Positions 25,435 to 34,037 of a DNA stretch of 37,269 nucleotides are shown here, one piece after another (position 1 is the first letter of the stretch; every line of letters begins with the position of its first letter). Origin of the DNA: Flavobacteriales bacterium (lineage in GTDB: Bacteria; Bacteroidota; Bacteroidia; Flavobacteriales; PHOS-HE28); NCBI GenBank assembly GCA_008016945.1, contig SSGN01000013.1:1-37269 (forward strand), in the 5' to 3' direction. The translations under genes and the position numbers were made by a program. The notes under the pieces are model-generated. The model did not search any database. It was not told the DNA's origin and saw nothing but the letters and a program-made list of their open reading frames with translations.

Positions 25435-26976
25435 ATGAAGGAACATTTCCAAGCGCTCGATGACCGTACCGCCCAAGCACTGCTCGGCGGTGGTGCCGAC
25501 AGGATCGCCGCACAACACAAGAAGGGCAAGCTCACCGCCAGGGAGCGTATCGACCTGCTGCTCGATGAGGGCTCGTTCTACGAGATCGGCCAGCTCGTGA
25601 CCCACCGCAGCGACAACTTCGGATTGGATAAGCAGGTGTTCTTGGGCGATGGCGTGGTGACCGGGCATGGCCGTATCGATGGGCGCCTGGTCTACGTCTT
25701 TTCCCAGGACTTCACCGTGCTCGGGGGCTCCCTCGCCGAGGCTCATGCGGCCAAGATCTGCCGCATCATGGACCTCGCCATGCAGAACGGCGCACCGGTG
25801 ATCGGCCTCAACGACAGCGGGGGGGCGCGCATCCAAGAGGGTGTGGTGAGCCTTGCCGGCTATGCCGATATCTTCTATCGGAACGTGCGCAGCAGCGGGG
25901 TGGTGCCCCAGATCAGTGCGATCCTCGGTCCGTGCGCCGGCGGTGCCGTGTACAGTCCGGCGCTCACCGATCTCGTGCTCATGACCGAAGGGACCAGCTA
26001 CATGTTCGTCACCGGACCCAATGTGGTGAAGACCGTGACGCACGAGGAGGTGAGCAGCGAGGACCTCGGTGGGGCCGGTACGCATGCCTCCAAGAGCGGC
26101 GTGGCCCATTTCACCGCGCCCAACGAGCTGGATGCCATCCGACAACTGCGGCAGCTCATGACCTACATACCGAGCAATTGCGAGGAAGAGCCGCCGGTGG
26201 TGCCCTATACGCCGGGCGATGAGTCGCGGCCCGCGCTGGATACCATCATCCCCGACAACCCCAACCAGCCCTACGATATCCGCGAGGTGCTCAATGCGGT
26301 GATCGACCCGGACAGCAGCATGGAGGTCCATGCCGAATACGCCCGGAACATGGTGATCGGTTTCGCCCGCGTGGCCGGCCGTACCGTGGGCTGCGTGGCC
26401 AACCAGCCCGCCACGCTCGCCGGGGTGCTCGATATCGATGCCAGCACCAAGGCCGCCCGGTTCGTACGTTTCTGCGATGCCTTCAACATCCCCTTGCTCG
26501 TGTTCGTGGACGTGCCCGGGTTCCTGCCCGGCACCGACCAGGAATGGCGCGGCATCATCAACCACGGCGCCAAGCTGCTCTACGCTTTCAGCGAAGCCAC
26601 CGTGCCCCGCATCACCGTCATCACCCGCAAGGCCTACGGCGGCGCCTACGATGTGATGAACTCCAAGCACATCGGCGCCGACATGAACTTCGCCTGGCCC
26701 AGTGCCGAGATCGCCGTGATGGGCGCGAAGGGCGCAGCGGAGATCATCTTCAAGGGCGAGATCGCCGCCGCGGCCGATCCCGCCGCCAAGCTGGCCGAGA
26801 AGGAGGCCGAGTACAAGGCCCAGTTCGCCAATCCCTACGAGGCTGCCGCACGGGGCTATGTGGATGCCGTGATCCGCCCTTCCGACACCCGAAAGCACAT
26901 CATCGCTTCCCTCGAGATGCTCCGGAACAAGGTGGACAAGCTACCGCGCAAGAAGCACGGCAACATCCCGCTGTGA
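25435..26976 (+). CDS. Acyl-CoA carboxylase beta subunit (propionyl-CoA carboxylase type)
   Basis: The 513-residue carboxyltransferase moves CO2 from carboxybiotin to an acyl-CoA, most likely propionyl-CoA. Seen: [63 protein letters not shown], then in the second half [20 protein letters not shown] and [20 protein letters not shown], and finally the KKHGNIPL end typical of this family. Both crotonase-like halves are complete. A biotin-carrying alpha subunit is not adjacent, so it must be encoded elsewhere or shared with AccB/AccC. The ATG at 25435 is favoured; ATG 25426 would add three residues. Confidence 0.93.
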   Translation: MKEHFQALDDRTAQALLGGGADRIAAQHKKGKLTARERIDLLLDEGSFYEIGQLVTHRSDNFGLDKQVFLGDGVVTGHGRIDGRLVYVFSQDFTVLGGSLAEAHAAKICRIMDLAMQNGAPVIGLNDSGGARIQEGVVSLAGYADIFYRNVRSSGVVPQISAILGPCAGGAVYSPALTDLVLMTEGTSYMFVTGPNVVKTVTHEEVSSEDLGGAGTHASKSGVAHFTAPNELDAIRQLRQLMTYIPSNCEEEPPVVPYTPGDESRPALDTIIPDNPNQPYDIREVLNAVIDPDSSMEVHAEYARNMVIGFARVAGRTVGCVANQPATLAGVLDIDASTKAARFVRFCDAFNIPLLVFVDVPGFLPGTDQEWRGIINHGAKLLYAFSEATVPRITVITRKAYGGAYDVMNSKHIGADMNFAWPSAEIAVMGAKGAAEIIFKGEIAAAADPAAKLAEKEAEYKAQFANPYEAAARGYVDAVIRPSDTRKHIIASLEMLRNKVDKLPRKKHGNIPL

Positions 26977-27004
26977 TCCACGTATCACGGCCATTTTCCG
27001 TCCG

Positions 27005-27874
27005 ATGAGATTCACCGTCGTTACCCCCAGCTTCGGCCAACTTCGCTACCTGCGCCTCAATGCCGCCTCCGTGGCCGACCAACGCGCACCCGGTATCGAA
27101 GTGGAACATATCGTACAGGACGGAGGTAGCAAGGATGGCACCCGCGAGTGGCTTCAGACCCGGCCGGACATCACCGGGATCGCCGAAGCCGATAACGGCA
27201 TGTACGATGCCATCAACCGCGGTATCCAGAAGGGGAATGGCGAAGTGTTCTCCTGGCTCAACTGCGATGAACAGTACCTGCCCGGTGCGCTTGCGGCGGT
27301 GAAGGATTTCTTCGAACGGCATCCCGAGGCGGACATGGTGGCCGGCGATACCTTGGTGGTCAACGCCGAAGGCGAGTACCAGTGCCATCGCAAGGCCGTG
27401 ATCCCCACCCGGGGCATCCTTCGGTTGGGCCGCACCCCCGTGCAGAGCTGTTCGCTCTTCTTTCGTGCGAAGTTGGTGAAGGGCCCTGAAGCCATTCTGT
27501 TCGATCCGCAGTGGAAGGCCATGGGCGATTGGGCGTGGCTGCGCGACCAGGAGGCGCGCGGTGCCCACATGATGCGCCTGCCACGGTTCCTCGCCACCTT
27601 CGTGGACGATGGCGGCAACCTGGGCATGAGCCCCCAAGCCATCAAGGAGACCCGTGCCGTGTACGGTGCGCTCTCCACCTGGCATCGGGCCACCGAATAT
27701 TTCGTACGCGGCGCCGACTACGCCCGCAAGTTCGCCGATGGCTACTACTCCCAGAAGCCGTTCGACTATGCGATCTATGATGCCGACCCCAACGCCCCCA
27801 CAGGAGTGAAGACCCCGCGTCGGGTGCGACATGTGGCGAAACCCACCTGGCATTGGAAGGGGCGTGCCCATTGA
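27005..27874 (+). CDS. Family 2 glycosyltransferase
   Basis: The 289-residue cytosolic GT-A enzyme begins MRFTVVTPSFGQLRYLR with the usual first strand. HIVQDGGSKDGTREWL is the nucleotide-binding turn, and EADNGMYDAINRGIQKGNGE precedes WLNCDEQYLPGAL, where Asn-Cys-Asp takes the place of the DxD metal motif. GDWAWLRDQEARG is a likely acceptor-side segment. The family uses nucleotide sugars for cell-surface polysaccharide; the substrate is unknown. It follows the carboxylase by 28 bases. Confidence 0.88.
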   Translation: MRFTVVTPSFGQLRYLRLNAASVADQRAPGIEVEHIVQDGGSKDGTREWLQTRPDITGIAEADNGMYDAINRGIQKGNGEVFSWLNCDEQYLPGALAAVKDFFERHPEADMVAGDTLVVNAEGEYQCHRKAVIPTRGILRLGRTPVQSCSLFFRAKLVKGPEAILFDPQWKAMGDWAWLRDQEARGAHMMRLPRFLATFVDDGGNLGMSPQAIKETRAVYGALSTWHRATEYFVRGADYARKFADGYYSQKPFDYAIYDADPNAPTGVKTPRRVRHVAKPTWHWKGRAH

Positions 27875-27934
27875 GCGGGCCACGAGGCTCGAACGACGAG
27901 GCCGGCCTTGGATCGGCGCTTGGCCGATAGCGGA

Positions 27935-27943
27935 TATCTTGGT
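27935..27943 (+). promoter_or_regulatory. Weak -7-like box before the TPR kinase gene
   Basis: TATCTTGGT has one mismatch to TAnnTTTG and lies 34 bases before the ATG at 27978 (49 before ATG 27993). Confidence 0.25.
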
Positions 27944-27977
27944 CCCGTTCCTGGTTCGTTGATCCAGGTCCTGGTCC

Positions 27978-29981
27978 GTGCTCTCCCGCTCCATGCTCTC
28001 CCGGAACAACGGTACTACGCCCCAATGGCGGCGGGCGCTCCTGGCCGTGCTGTTGCTCGCGGGCGCGGTACCGGCAGGGGCCCAGCAAGGCGTGGCCGAT
28101 GTGGCCAAGGTGCTTAGCGCACCCGACGATACCGCCAAGGTGCTGCACCTTTCGGACCTGTGTTATGCCTACCGGCGTGTGGATCCGGATTCGGCCATCC
28201 TCTTCGGCACGCGCGCCTTGGACCTTGCTCGCCAACTGAAATTCCCCAAGGGCGAAGCGCAGGCCCTCAACGACCTGGCGATCATCCATATCGACCGCAG
28301 TTCCTATGCCGAGGCCGATAGTGCGCTATGCCAGGCATTGCGCATCAGAAGGCGCATCGGCGACGAGCCGGGTATCGGGGCCATCCACAACAAACTCGGG
28401 AACCTCTACCAGGCACAGCTCCGGCTGGAAGAAGCCCTCGAGGAGAACCGCCAAGCGCTCGCCATCTTCGAACGACTCGGCCAACGGTCCAAGGAGGCGC
28501 TGATCCTGAGCAATATCGCCATCCTGCACTTCAACCTACGGCAGTATCCGAATGCCTTGAAGGACCACCAGGCCGCCGCTGCCGTGCATACCGCCCTGGG
28601 CGATAGCGTGGGCCTGGCCACCTCGCAGGGCAATATGGCCAACGTGTACCTGTCCATGGGCGATACCGCTCGTGCTTTGGACCTATTCGATAGCGCTGGG
28701 GCATTCTTCAAGCGCAAAGGGTTGCGTCGAGAGTATGCCGTCCAAGCCAACAACGAAGCCGGGGTGCGTCTGGCCAGGGGAGAAGCCACACGGGCGAGGA
28801 TCTTGTACTCCGAGGCGCTCGCCATCCGGGAGGAAGCGGGTGATCGCAAGGCGATCGCTTCGTCCATGACGGGCCTTGCCGATGCGAGCCTCTATGTGGG
28901 AAGGGTGGCCGAGGCCTATCGCAACGCGCAACGCGCGCTCTCTCTGGCACGCGCTGTGGGGGCCACCAACGAGACCATGCAGGCCTACAAGCTGCTGGCA
29001 CGCATCCATGCCCGCCTCGGCCATGCCGATAGCACCCTGGTGCTCCACGAGCGGTACACCGCTTTGCGCGATTCGGTGTTCAACGCGGACATGAGCGGGC
29101 GTGTCGCCGATCTGCAGGCACGCATCGGGCTGGAACGCAAGGAGCACGAGATCCAACTTCAACGCGCCGACCTGATCCAGAAGAACCTCGCCATCGCCCA
29201 GCTGGGGCGGAAGGCCGAACGACGCAACTTCTTCCTCGCCCTGGCCCTGGGGGGGATCGGCCTGTTGGTGCTCGGGGGCATGCTCCTGTTCCAGTACCAA
29301 CGGCGGCGGTCGCGTGCGGCCAAGGATGCCGCTGTGATCGCCGAACGGGAACTGGGTTTGAAGAACATGGTCCAACGGACCGATATGGAACGCAAGCGGA
29401 TCGCCGCGGAATTGCACGATGGGGTCGGTCAATTGCTCACCAGTCTGAAGTACCGTATCCAGACCAGCGCCAGTGGTGATGACCGATCGACCGAAGTGCT
29501 CGCCCTCGCCAACGAGGCCAGTCGCGAAGTCCGTGATATCGCACATCGTATGATGCCGAGGGCCCTCGAAGAGACCGGCTTGGTACCCGCCATGGCGGAT
29601 ATGCTCAAGAGATCGCTTTCCATACCCGGCCTCAGCCACCAGTTCGAGCATCACGGCATGGAGCAGCGATTGACTCCGGAACAGGAGACCGGGATCTACC
29701 GTATCGCTCAGGAACTGGTGAACAACACCTTGAAACATGCACGTGCGAACCATGTGGATGTACAGCTACTGCGCAACGGTAACGTGGTGGTCCTGATCCT
29801 GGAGGATGATGGTGTGGGTCTGGATCCATCGGCCATTGGTAACGGCTTGGGACTACGGAATCTTCAGGATCGTGCACGGATACTACAGGGTAGCATCGAT
29901 CTTTCGCCGAGAAAGCCCAGTGGTACGGTGGCCACCTTGCGGGTGCCGCTGACGGGCAACAACATGGACGAAGGGAAATGA
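27978..29981 (+). CDS. TPR-containing sensor histidine kinase (HisKA_3, NarL-type partner)
   Basis: The 667-residue protein has a signal peptide ending near GAVPAGAQ (about residue 36), then about six TPR units in the periplasm (about residues 95-365, for example GIGAIHNKLGNLYQAQLRLE and QGNMANVYLSMGDTARALDL). A coiled coil and one membrane span (about 418-439) follow. The kinase core has MERKRIAAELHDGVGQLLTS with phospho-acceptor His480, the N-box RIAQELVNNTLKHA and DDGVGLD. ATG codons at 27978 and 27993 are both possible. The stop overlaps the response regulator ATG (ATGA), so this is a coupled two-component pair. The ligand is unknown; the TPR region probably binds a peptide or a protein. 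Confidence 0.88.
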   Translation: MLSRSMLSRNNGTTPQWRRALLAVLLLAGAVPAGAQQGVADVAKVLSAPDDTAKVLHLSDLCYAYRRVDPDSAILFGTRALDLARQLKFPKGEAQALNDLAIIHIDRSSYAEADSALCQALRIRRRIGDEPGIGAIHNKLGNLYQAQLRLEEALEENRQALAIFERLGQRSKEALILSNIAILHFNLRQYPNALKDHQAAAAVHTALGDSVGLATSQGNMANVYLSMGDTARALDLFDSAGAFFKRKGLRREYAVQANNEAGVRLARGEATRARILYSEALAIREEAGDRKAIASSMTGLADASLYVGRVAEAYRNAQRALSLARAVGATNETMQAYKLLARIHARLGHADSTLVLHERYTALRDSVFNADMSGRVADLQARIGLERKEHEIQLQRADLIQKNLAIAQLGRKAERRNFFLALALGGIGLLVLGGMLLFQYQRRRSRAAKDAAVIAERELGLKNMVQRTDMERKRIAAELHDGVGQLLTSLKYRIQTSASGDDRSTEVLALANEASREVRDIAHRMMPRALEETGLVPAMADMLKRSLSIPGLSHQFEHHGMEQRLTPEQETGIYRIAQELVNNTLKHARANHVDVQLLRNGNVVVLILEDDGVGLDPSAIGNGLGLRNLQDRARILQGSIDLSPRKPSGTVATLRVPLTGNNMDEGK

Positions 29982-30613
29982 TACGACTGGCGATCTGTGA
30001 CGACCACCGCATGGTGACCGAAGCGCTGGGCGATCTGCTCGGTGGGGTGGAGGATATCGCCTGCAGCGGTACGGCCGCCAGTGGCGAACAGGCCTTGCTG
30101 CTGCTCGGACGGATCGAGGTGGATGTGCTGATCTCCGACCTCGACATGCCCGGCATGGACGGGTTCGAACTCGCTGCGCAAGCGAAGAGGAGGTATCCTG
30201 CACTGCGGATCCTGATCCTGTCCATGCACGAAGAGGCCGCCTTGGTGAAAAGGGCCATGGAAGCCGGCGCCGATGGCTATGTGCTGAAGAGCGCCGGTAA
30301 GGAGGAACTGGTGCGCGCCATCCGCGAAGTCCATGCCGGTCGCAGTTTTTTCGGTGGAAGCGTGGCCGAGGTACTTCTGGGGAAGACCGTGGTGAAGGAA
30401 GGTGGTGCCGCGCTGCTTTCGGAACTGACCGAACGCGAAGTGGAAGTACTTGCCGCACTGTCCGAGGGGTTGGATAACAAGGAGATCGGAAAGCGGCTCT
30501 TCATCAGCCCGCGTACCGTGGATACGCACCGCACCAACCTGATGCGCAAACTGGACACCCACAACGTGGCGGGATTGGTACGGCTGGCCATCAAGGCGGG
30601 ATTGGTACGATAG
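29978..30613 (+). CDS. NarL/FixJ family response regulator
   Basis: The 211-residue product has a receiver domain (about 1-120) with the acidic pair Asp8/Asp9, phospho-acceptor Asp54 in LISDLDMPGMDG, Ser82 and Lys104 (YVLKSAG). The C-terminal LuxR-type helix-turn-helix (about 147-211) has LTEREVEVLAALSEGLDNKE and SPRTVDTHRTNLMRKL. It is co-translated with the TPR kinase through a four-base overlap. Its target genes cannot be read from the sequence. Confidence 0.93.
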   Translation: MIRLAICDDHRMVTEALGDLLGGVEDIACSGTAASGEQALLLLGRIEVDVLISDLDMPGMDGFELAAQAKRRYPALRILILSMHEEAALVKRAMEAGADGYVLKSAGKEELVRAIREVHAGRSFFGGSVAEVLLGKTVVKEGGAALLSELTEREVEVLAALSEGLDNKEIGKRLFISPRTVDTHRTNLMRKLDTHNVAGLVRLAIKAGLVR

Positions 30614-30669
30614 CGGAGCGCTTTGGATCAATTAACAGCTTGGCGGGCCCGATCAGTGGGATCCAGGTC

Positions 30670-30678
30670 TACTTTCGC
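30670..30678 (+). promoter_or_regulatory. Putative -7 box of the thioredoxin-fold gene
   Basis: TACTTTCGC is a one-mismatch form of TAnnTTTG and lies 21 bases before the ATG at 30700. Confidence 0.4.
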
Positions 30679-30699
30679 TGTCATCGAACCCTTACGAAC

Positions 30700-31338
30700 A
30701 TGATCCTCAAACTGGTCTCCCTCCTTGCCGTTGCCGCATTGGCCACCATGCCGCACGATCCCTTGCCCGATCACACGATAGGCACCGCATTGCCCGCGGC
30801 CACGGTGAAGATGAAGGATGTCAGTGGCAAGGACATCACGCTGCAGGAGGCTGCCGGAAAGATCGGATTGTTGGTCGTGTTCTCCTGCAACACCTGCCCC
30901 TTCGTGGTGGGCACCGAGGATAGCGAAGGTTGGGAAGGCCGCTATCCCGCACTGGCCGCTTTCGCACAACGCAACGGCGTGGGCATGGTCCTGGTCAACA
31001 GCAATACCTCGAAACGCAATGCCGGTGATGGCTTCGCTGACATGCAGGCCCGCTATAAGGAGAAGAAGTATGCCGGCCTCTACGCGCTGGACGAGAACAA
31101 CGTGGTGGCCGATGCCTTCGGCGCCCGCACCACGCCGCACGTGTTCCTGTTCAACAAGGACTTGAAGCTCGCCTACAAGGGCGCCATCGACGATAATGTG
31201 GGCAAGGCGGCCGAGGTGAAGGAGAAGTATGTGGAAAAGGCGATCTCCGCGTTGGTGGCGGGCAAACCCATTGACCCCGCTACCACACGGAACATCGGTT
31301 GTAGCATCAAGCGCGTGGCCGTGCCGCACCACCACTGA
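30700..31338 (+). CDS. Exported thioredoxin-fold (AhpC/TSA-like) protein
   Basis: The 212-residue product begins with a short hydrophobic signal (MILKLVSLLAVAALA), so it probably acts in the periplasm. The ATG at 30700 was chosen over 30640, which lies before the -7 box and has no signal. The fold starts with LPDHTIGTALPAATVKMKDV; the active site FSCNTCPFVV has Cys63 and Cys66. RTTPHVFLFNKDLKLAYKG carries the cis-Pro region. The protein ends in a His-rich tail (VAVPHHH) after a third Cys in NIGCSIKRV. Redoxins of this CNTCPF type are usually annotated only as thioredoxin family; the substrate is unknown. Confidence 0.85.
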   Translation: MILKLVSLLAVAALATMPHDPLPDHTIGTALPAATVKMKDVSGKDITLQEAAGKIGLLVVFSCNTCPFVVGTEDSEGWEGRYPALAAFAQRNGVGMVLVNSNTSKRNAGDGFADMQARYKEKKYAGLYALDENNVVADAFGARTTPHVFLFNKDLKLAYKGAIDDNVGKAAEVKEKYVEKAISALVAGKPIDPATTRNIGCSIKRVAVPHHH

Positions 31339-31357
31339 GGAGCCGACCTCCACCGCG

Positions 31358-31394
31358 CAACGCCGCATTCCTACGGGGATGCGGCGTTGTTCAT
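31358..31394 (+). terminator. Terminator-like hairpin after the thioredoxin-fold gene
   Basis: An 11-base stem (CAACGCCGCAT with ATGCGGCGTTG) with a 10-base loop begins 19 bases after the stop and is followed by the T-containing TTCAT. The T-run is poor. Confidence 0.65.
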
Positions 31395-31434
31395 TTGTTG
31401 AAAACAACTTCCCCCAGCCCCCGGAGCAGGGCCG

Positions 31435-31443
31435 TTCCTTTGT
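31435..31443 (+). promoter_or_regulatory. Putative -7 box of purD
   Basis: TTCCTTTGT keeps the TTTG half of the box but has T in place of A at position 2. It lies 17 bases before the purD ATG. Confidence 0.3.
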
Positions 31444-31460
31444 GGCAAAGGCTTCGTCGG

Positions 31461-32774
31461 ATGAATGTTCTCTTGATCGGTGGCGGTGGACGCGAGCATG
31501 CCATGGCGTGGAAGATCGCGCAAAGCACCTTGCTCGATGAATTGTACGTGTGCCCCGGAAACCCCGGAACCGTGCGCCATGGGCGTAACGTGCCACTGGA
31601 CCTGAACGACCATAAGAAGCTGCGAGCCTTCCTCCTGGAAAAGCGGATCCGTATCGTGGTGGTTGGCCCGGAGGCACCCCTGGTCGATGGTCTGCACGAT
31701 CGTATCGCGGAGGATCCGCAGCTCAAGGAGGTCACCGTGATCGGCCCCGGCAAAGAAGGCGCCAAGCTTGAAGGGAGCAAGGACTTCGCCAAGGAGTTCA
31801 TGTTCCGCCATAACATCCCTACGGCCGCCCATAGGAGCTTCAGCAAAGGCCAATTGAAAGAGGCGGTGGACCATGTCGAACGGTCGCCCGCACCGTATGT
31901 GATCAAAGCCGATGGCCTGGCCTCGGGCAAGGGCGTGGTGATCACCAGCGACAAGAAGGAAGCCGCAGCGGTCCTCAAGGACATGCTCGAAGGGGGGCGT
32001 TTCGGTGCCGCCGGTGAGCGTGTGGTGATCGAACAGTTCCTCAAGGGCATCGAGGTATCGGCCTTCTTAGTCACCGATGGGGAGTCGTTCAAGATGCTGC
32101 CCTCGGCCAAGGACTACAAACGCATCGGTGCCGGTGATACCGGACCCAATACTGGAGGGATGGGGGCGGTATCGCCCGTGCCCTTCGCCGATCGGGATTT
32201 CATGCAAAAGGTGCACGATCGTGTGGCCGCACCCACCATCCGAGGCCTGAAGAAGGATGGTATTCGGTACAGCGGGTTCTTGTTCATGGGGCTGATGAAC
32301 GTGAACGGCGAACCCTACGTGATCGAGTATAACGTCCGCCTCGGTGATCCCGAGACCCAGGCCATCCTACCGCGCTTGCGCAGCGACCTGCTCGACCTCT
32401 TCGAGGGGATCGCTTCCGGCACCCTCAGCGAACGCCATGTGGATGTGGACGACCGTACCGCGGTTAGCATCGTGCTGGCCAGCCAGGGCTATCCCGATAC
32501 GTTCGCCACGGGCAAGGCCATCGTGGGCCTGGACCTGGTGCGCGAAGCCTATGTGTTCCAAAGTGGAACCGCGATGAAGGAGGATCGCCTAGTGACCGCT
32601 GGCGGGAGGGTGCTTACCGTCACCGCTTTCGGTAAGGATCTGGAACACGCTATTCTGGCGGCACAACGCTCGGCCGCCCTCATCGAATACGAGGGGAAAT
32701 ACCTGCGACCGGATATCGGTTTCGACCTGGTGAAACAGCCTTCCACCAAACAAACCCCACCGGTGGAGCGCTAA
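31461..32774 (+). CDS. purD: Phosphoribosylamine-glycine ligase
   Basis: Second step of de novo purine synthesis: ATP-dependent joining of glycine to phosphoribosylamine. The 437 residues fit the family. The ATG at 31461 begins MNVLLIGGGGREHAMAW, the standard GARS start, so the in-frame ATG at 31395 is rejected. ATP-grasp signatures: VVVGPEAPLVDGL, KADGLASGKGVVI, EQFLKGIEVSAFLVTDG, GPNTGGMGAVSPVP and EYNVRLGDPETQAILPRL. The stop overlaps the stop of the convergent 59-residue gene. purQ lies 1.3 kb downstream. Confidence 0.96.
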   Translation: MNVLLIGGGGREHAMAWKIAQSTLLDELYVCPGNPGTVRHGRNVPLDLNDHKKLRAFLLEKRIRIVVVGPEAPLVDGLHDRIAEDPQLKEVTVIGPGKEGAKLEGSKDFAKEFMFRHNIPTAAHRSFSKGQLKEAVDHVERSPAPYVIKADGLASGKGVVITSDKKEAAAVLKDMLEGGRFGAAGERVVIEQFLKGIEVSAFLVTDGESFKMLPSAKDYKRIGAGDTGPNTGGMGAVSPVPFADRDFMQKVHDRVAAPTIRGLKKDGIRYSGFLFMGLMNVNGEPYVIEYNVRLGDPETQAILPRLRSDLLDLFEGIASGTLSERHVDVDDRTAVSIVLASQGYPDTFATGKAIVGLDLVREAYVFQSGTAMKEDRLVTAGGRVLTVTAFGKDLEHAILAAQRSAALIEYEGKYLRPDIGFDLVKQPSTKQTPPVER

Positions 32775-32950
32775 GCCAGGGTGCCGTCCTGCTTGGCCTT
32801 GCGGTTGTAGCGGCCTTGGAGCATCAGCCAGTAGACCAGGCCGAACCCCAACAACAAGCTGATCAACGTGACAGGTACCCAGCCCATCCAAGCCAGGACG
32901 CTCAACGCTGATTCGAGGAAGTGGCCGAGGGCGAATACGATCTTTTGCAT
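32771..32950 (-). CDS. 59-residue membrane protein, possibly DUF6341-like
   Basis: An ATG on the minus strand encodes 59 residues: a polar-amphipathic start (MQKIVFALGHFLESALSVLA), one strong membrane span (VTLISLLLGFGLVYWLML) and a basic tail (QGRYNRKAKQDG). A perfect -7 box, TATCTTTGG, lies 21 bases upstream. The stop shares bases with the purD stop in a convergent arrangement. A small one- or two-span protein between purD and a DUF6427-type gene is a recurrent Flavobacteriia arrangement as far as I recall, which suggests DUF6341. The function is unknown. Confidence 0.7.
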   Translation of the reverse strand: MQKIVFALGHFLESALSVLAWMGWVPVTLISLLLGFGLVYWLMLQGRYNRKAKQDGTLA

Positions 32951-32971
32951 CGTCGGTTGGGGTGAGACCCG

Positions 32972-32980
32972 CCAAAGATA
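32972..32980 (-). promoter_or_regulatory. -7 box of the 59-residue membrane protein gene
   Basis: On the minus strand TATCTTTGG is an exact match to TAnnTTTG, 21 bases before the ATG at 32950. It lies in the 55-base divergent gap with the DUF6427-like gene. Confidence 0.55.
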
Positions 32981-33005
32981 GACAGCCTACCGGAACCGCC
33001 AGTTC

Positions 33006-33980
33006 ATGCTTGTCCGCATCTTCCGAAGCAATCAACCCGGGGTATTGGTCCTGTTGGCCCTGCTGGTGCCCGCTTTGTTCCTGAAGCATTGGCTGGCTGC
33101 CCCGCCCGACCTTTCCTCCGGCATGCCGTTGGCACGGGTTTTCATGGCCCTGTTCCAGCAGGTACCGTGGGCCTACGGCACGATGGTGGCCCTATGTGTC
33201 GCTTCGCTGGCCATCTTGGTGTCGGTGGTGATGAACGAAGCGGAGCTCACCGATCGGCGGAACCACCTGCCCATCCTGCTGGTCCCGTTGGCGCTGGCCC
33301 TTACCGTCCCCCCCGGTGGTGCGGGTGCCGCCTTCTTTGGGCTCCCCTTTGTGATGTGGGCGATGCAGCGCACCTGGAGCATCAGTAGTGGCGGTACGGC
33401 GTTGGGGGCCCTTTTCGATGCCGGGCTGTTGTTGGGGGTCGCCGTTCTCTTCCACGTGCCCTACGCGTTCGTGCTCGTGGTGGTGTGGTCCTCGGTCTCG
33501 GTGATCAGGCCCTTTCAGTGGCGGGAGTACTTATTGCCCGTGCTTGGCTTGGCCTTGGTGTGCTACTTGGGATGGGGCGTGATGCGCTTGACGCACCTGC
33601 CCGTTCAGGCCCCACTGCGTACGGTGGTGGGTTCCACCATCGGTCTGGGCCAGATGCCGCGCGGTCATGGCTGGTCGCTCGCCTTGTTGTGCGTGCCGCT
33701 ACTCCTGGTCTCGGCCTTGCGTTTCATGCAGCAATACGACCGGGGTGTGGTACGCGAACAGAACGTTCGTAGTGCCTTCATCGCTTTCGGCCTCACCATG
33801 GGCCTGCTCGGTGCGTTGGTGCGCTGGATCACAGGGGTGTTCCCGGCGGTGTTCGTGGCGTTGCCCCTGGCCATGCTGGCCACCTTCGGGCTTCTGGGGC
33901 AACGCAAGGCCTGGCTGGGGGAGCTGGCCGTGGGTTGTTTGCTGCTCCTGGCGTTATGGATCCAGTACGCTCCAGGCTGA
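33006..33980 (+). CDS. Multi-pass membrane protein, DUF6427-like
   Basis: The 324-residue product begins MLVRIFRSNQPGVLVLLALL. A short basic segment with an F-x-S-N-x-P-like motif comes before the first span, as in DUF6427 proteins. About nine hydrophobic spans follow (for example WAYGTMVALCVASLAILVSV and LVVVWSSVSVIRPFQWREYL). The F-Q-W-R-E segment after a mid-protein span is a conserved feature of the family as remembered. The function is unknown. It lies between a small membrane gene and purQ, in line with flavobacterial gene order. Confidence 0.65.
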   Translation: MLVRIFRSNQPGVLVLLALLVPALFLKHWLAAPPDLSSGMPLARVFMALFQQVPWAYGTMVALCVASLAILVSVVMNEAELTDRRNHLPILLVPLALALTVPPGGAGAAFFGLPFVMWAMQRTWSISSGGTALGALFDAGLLLGVAVLFHVPYAFVLVVVWSSVSVIRPFQWREYLLPVLGLALVCYLGWGVMRLTHLPVQAPLRTVVGSTIGLGQMPRGHGWSLALLCVPLLLVSALRFMQQYDRGVVREQNVRSAFIAFGLTMGLLGALVRWITGVFPAVFVALPLAMLATFGLLGQRKAWLGELAVGCLLLLALWIQYAPG

Positions 33981-33990
33981 TCCTCCCGCG

Positions 33991-33999
33991 TACCTTCGC
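33991..33999 (+). promoter_or_regulatory. Putative -7 box of purQ
   Basis: TACCTTCGC lies 23 bases before ATG 34023 and 38 before ATG 34038. It is identical to the box before accB. Confidence 0.4.
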
Positions 34000-34037
34000 G
34001 CCGCATCGGGCCCAACACCCCCATGCCCCTCCATCAG

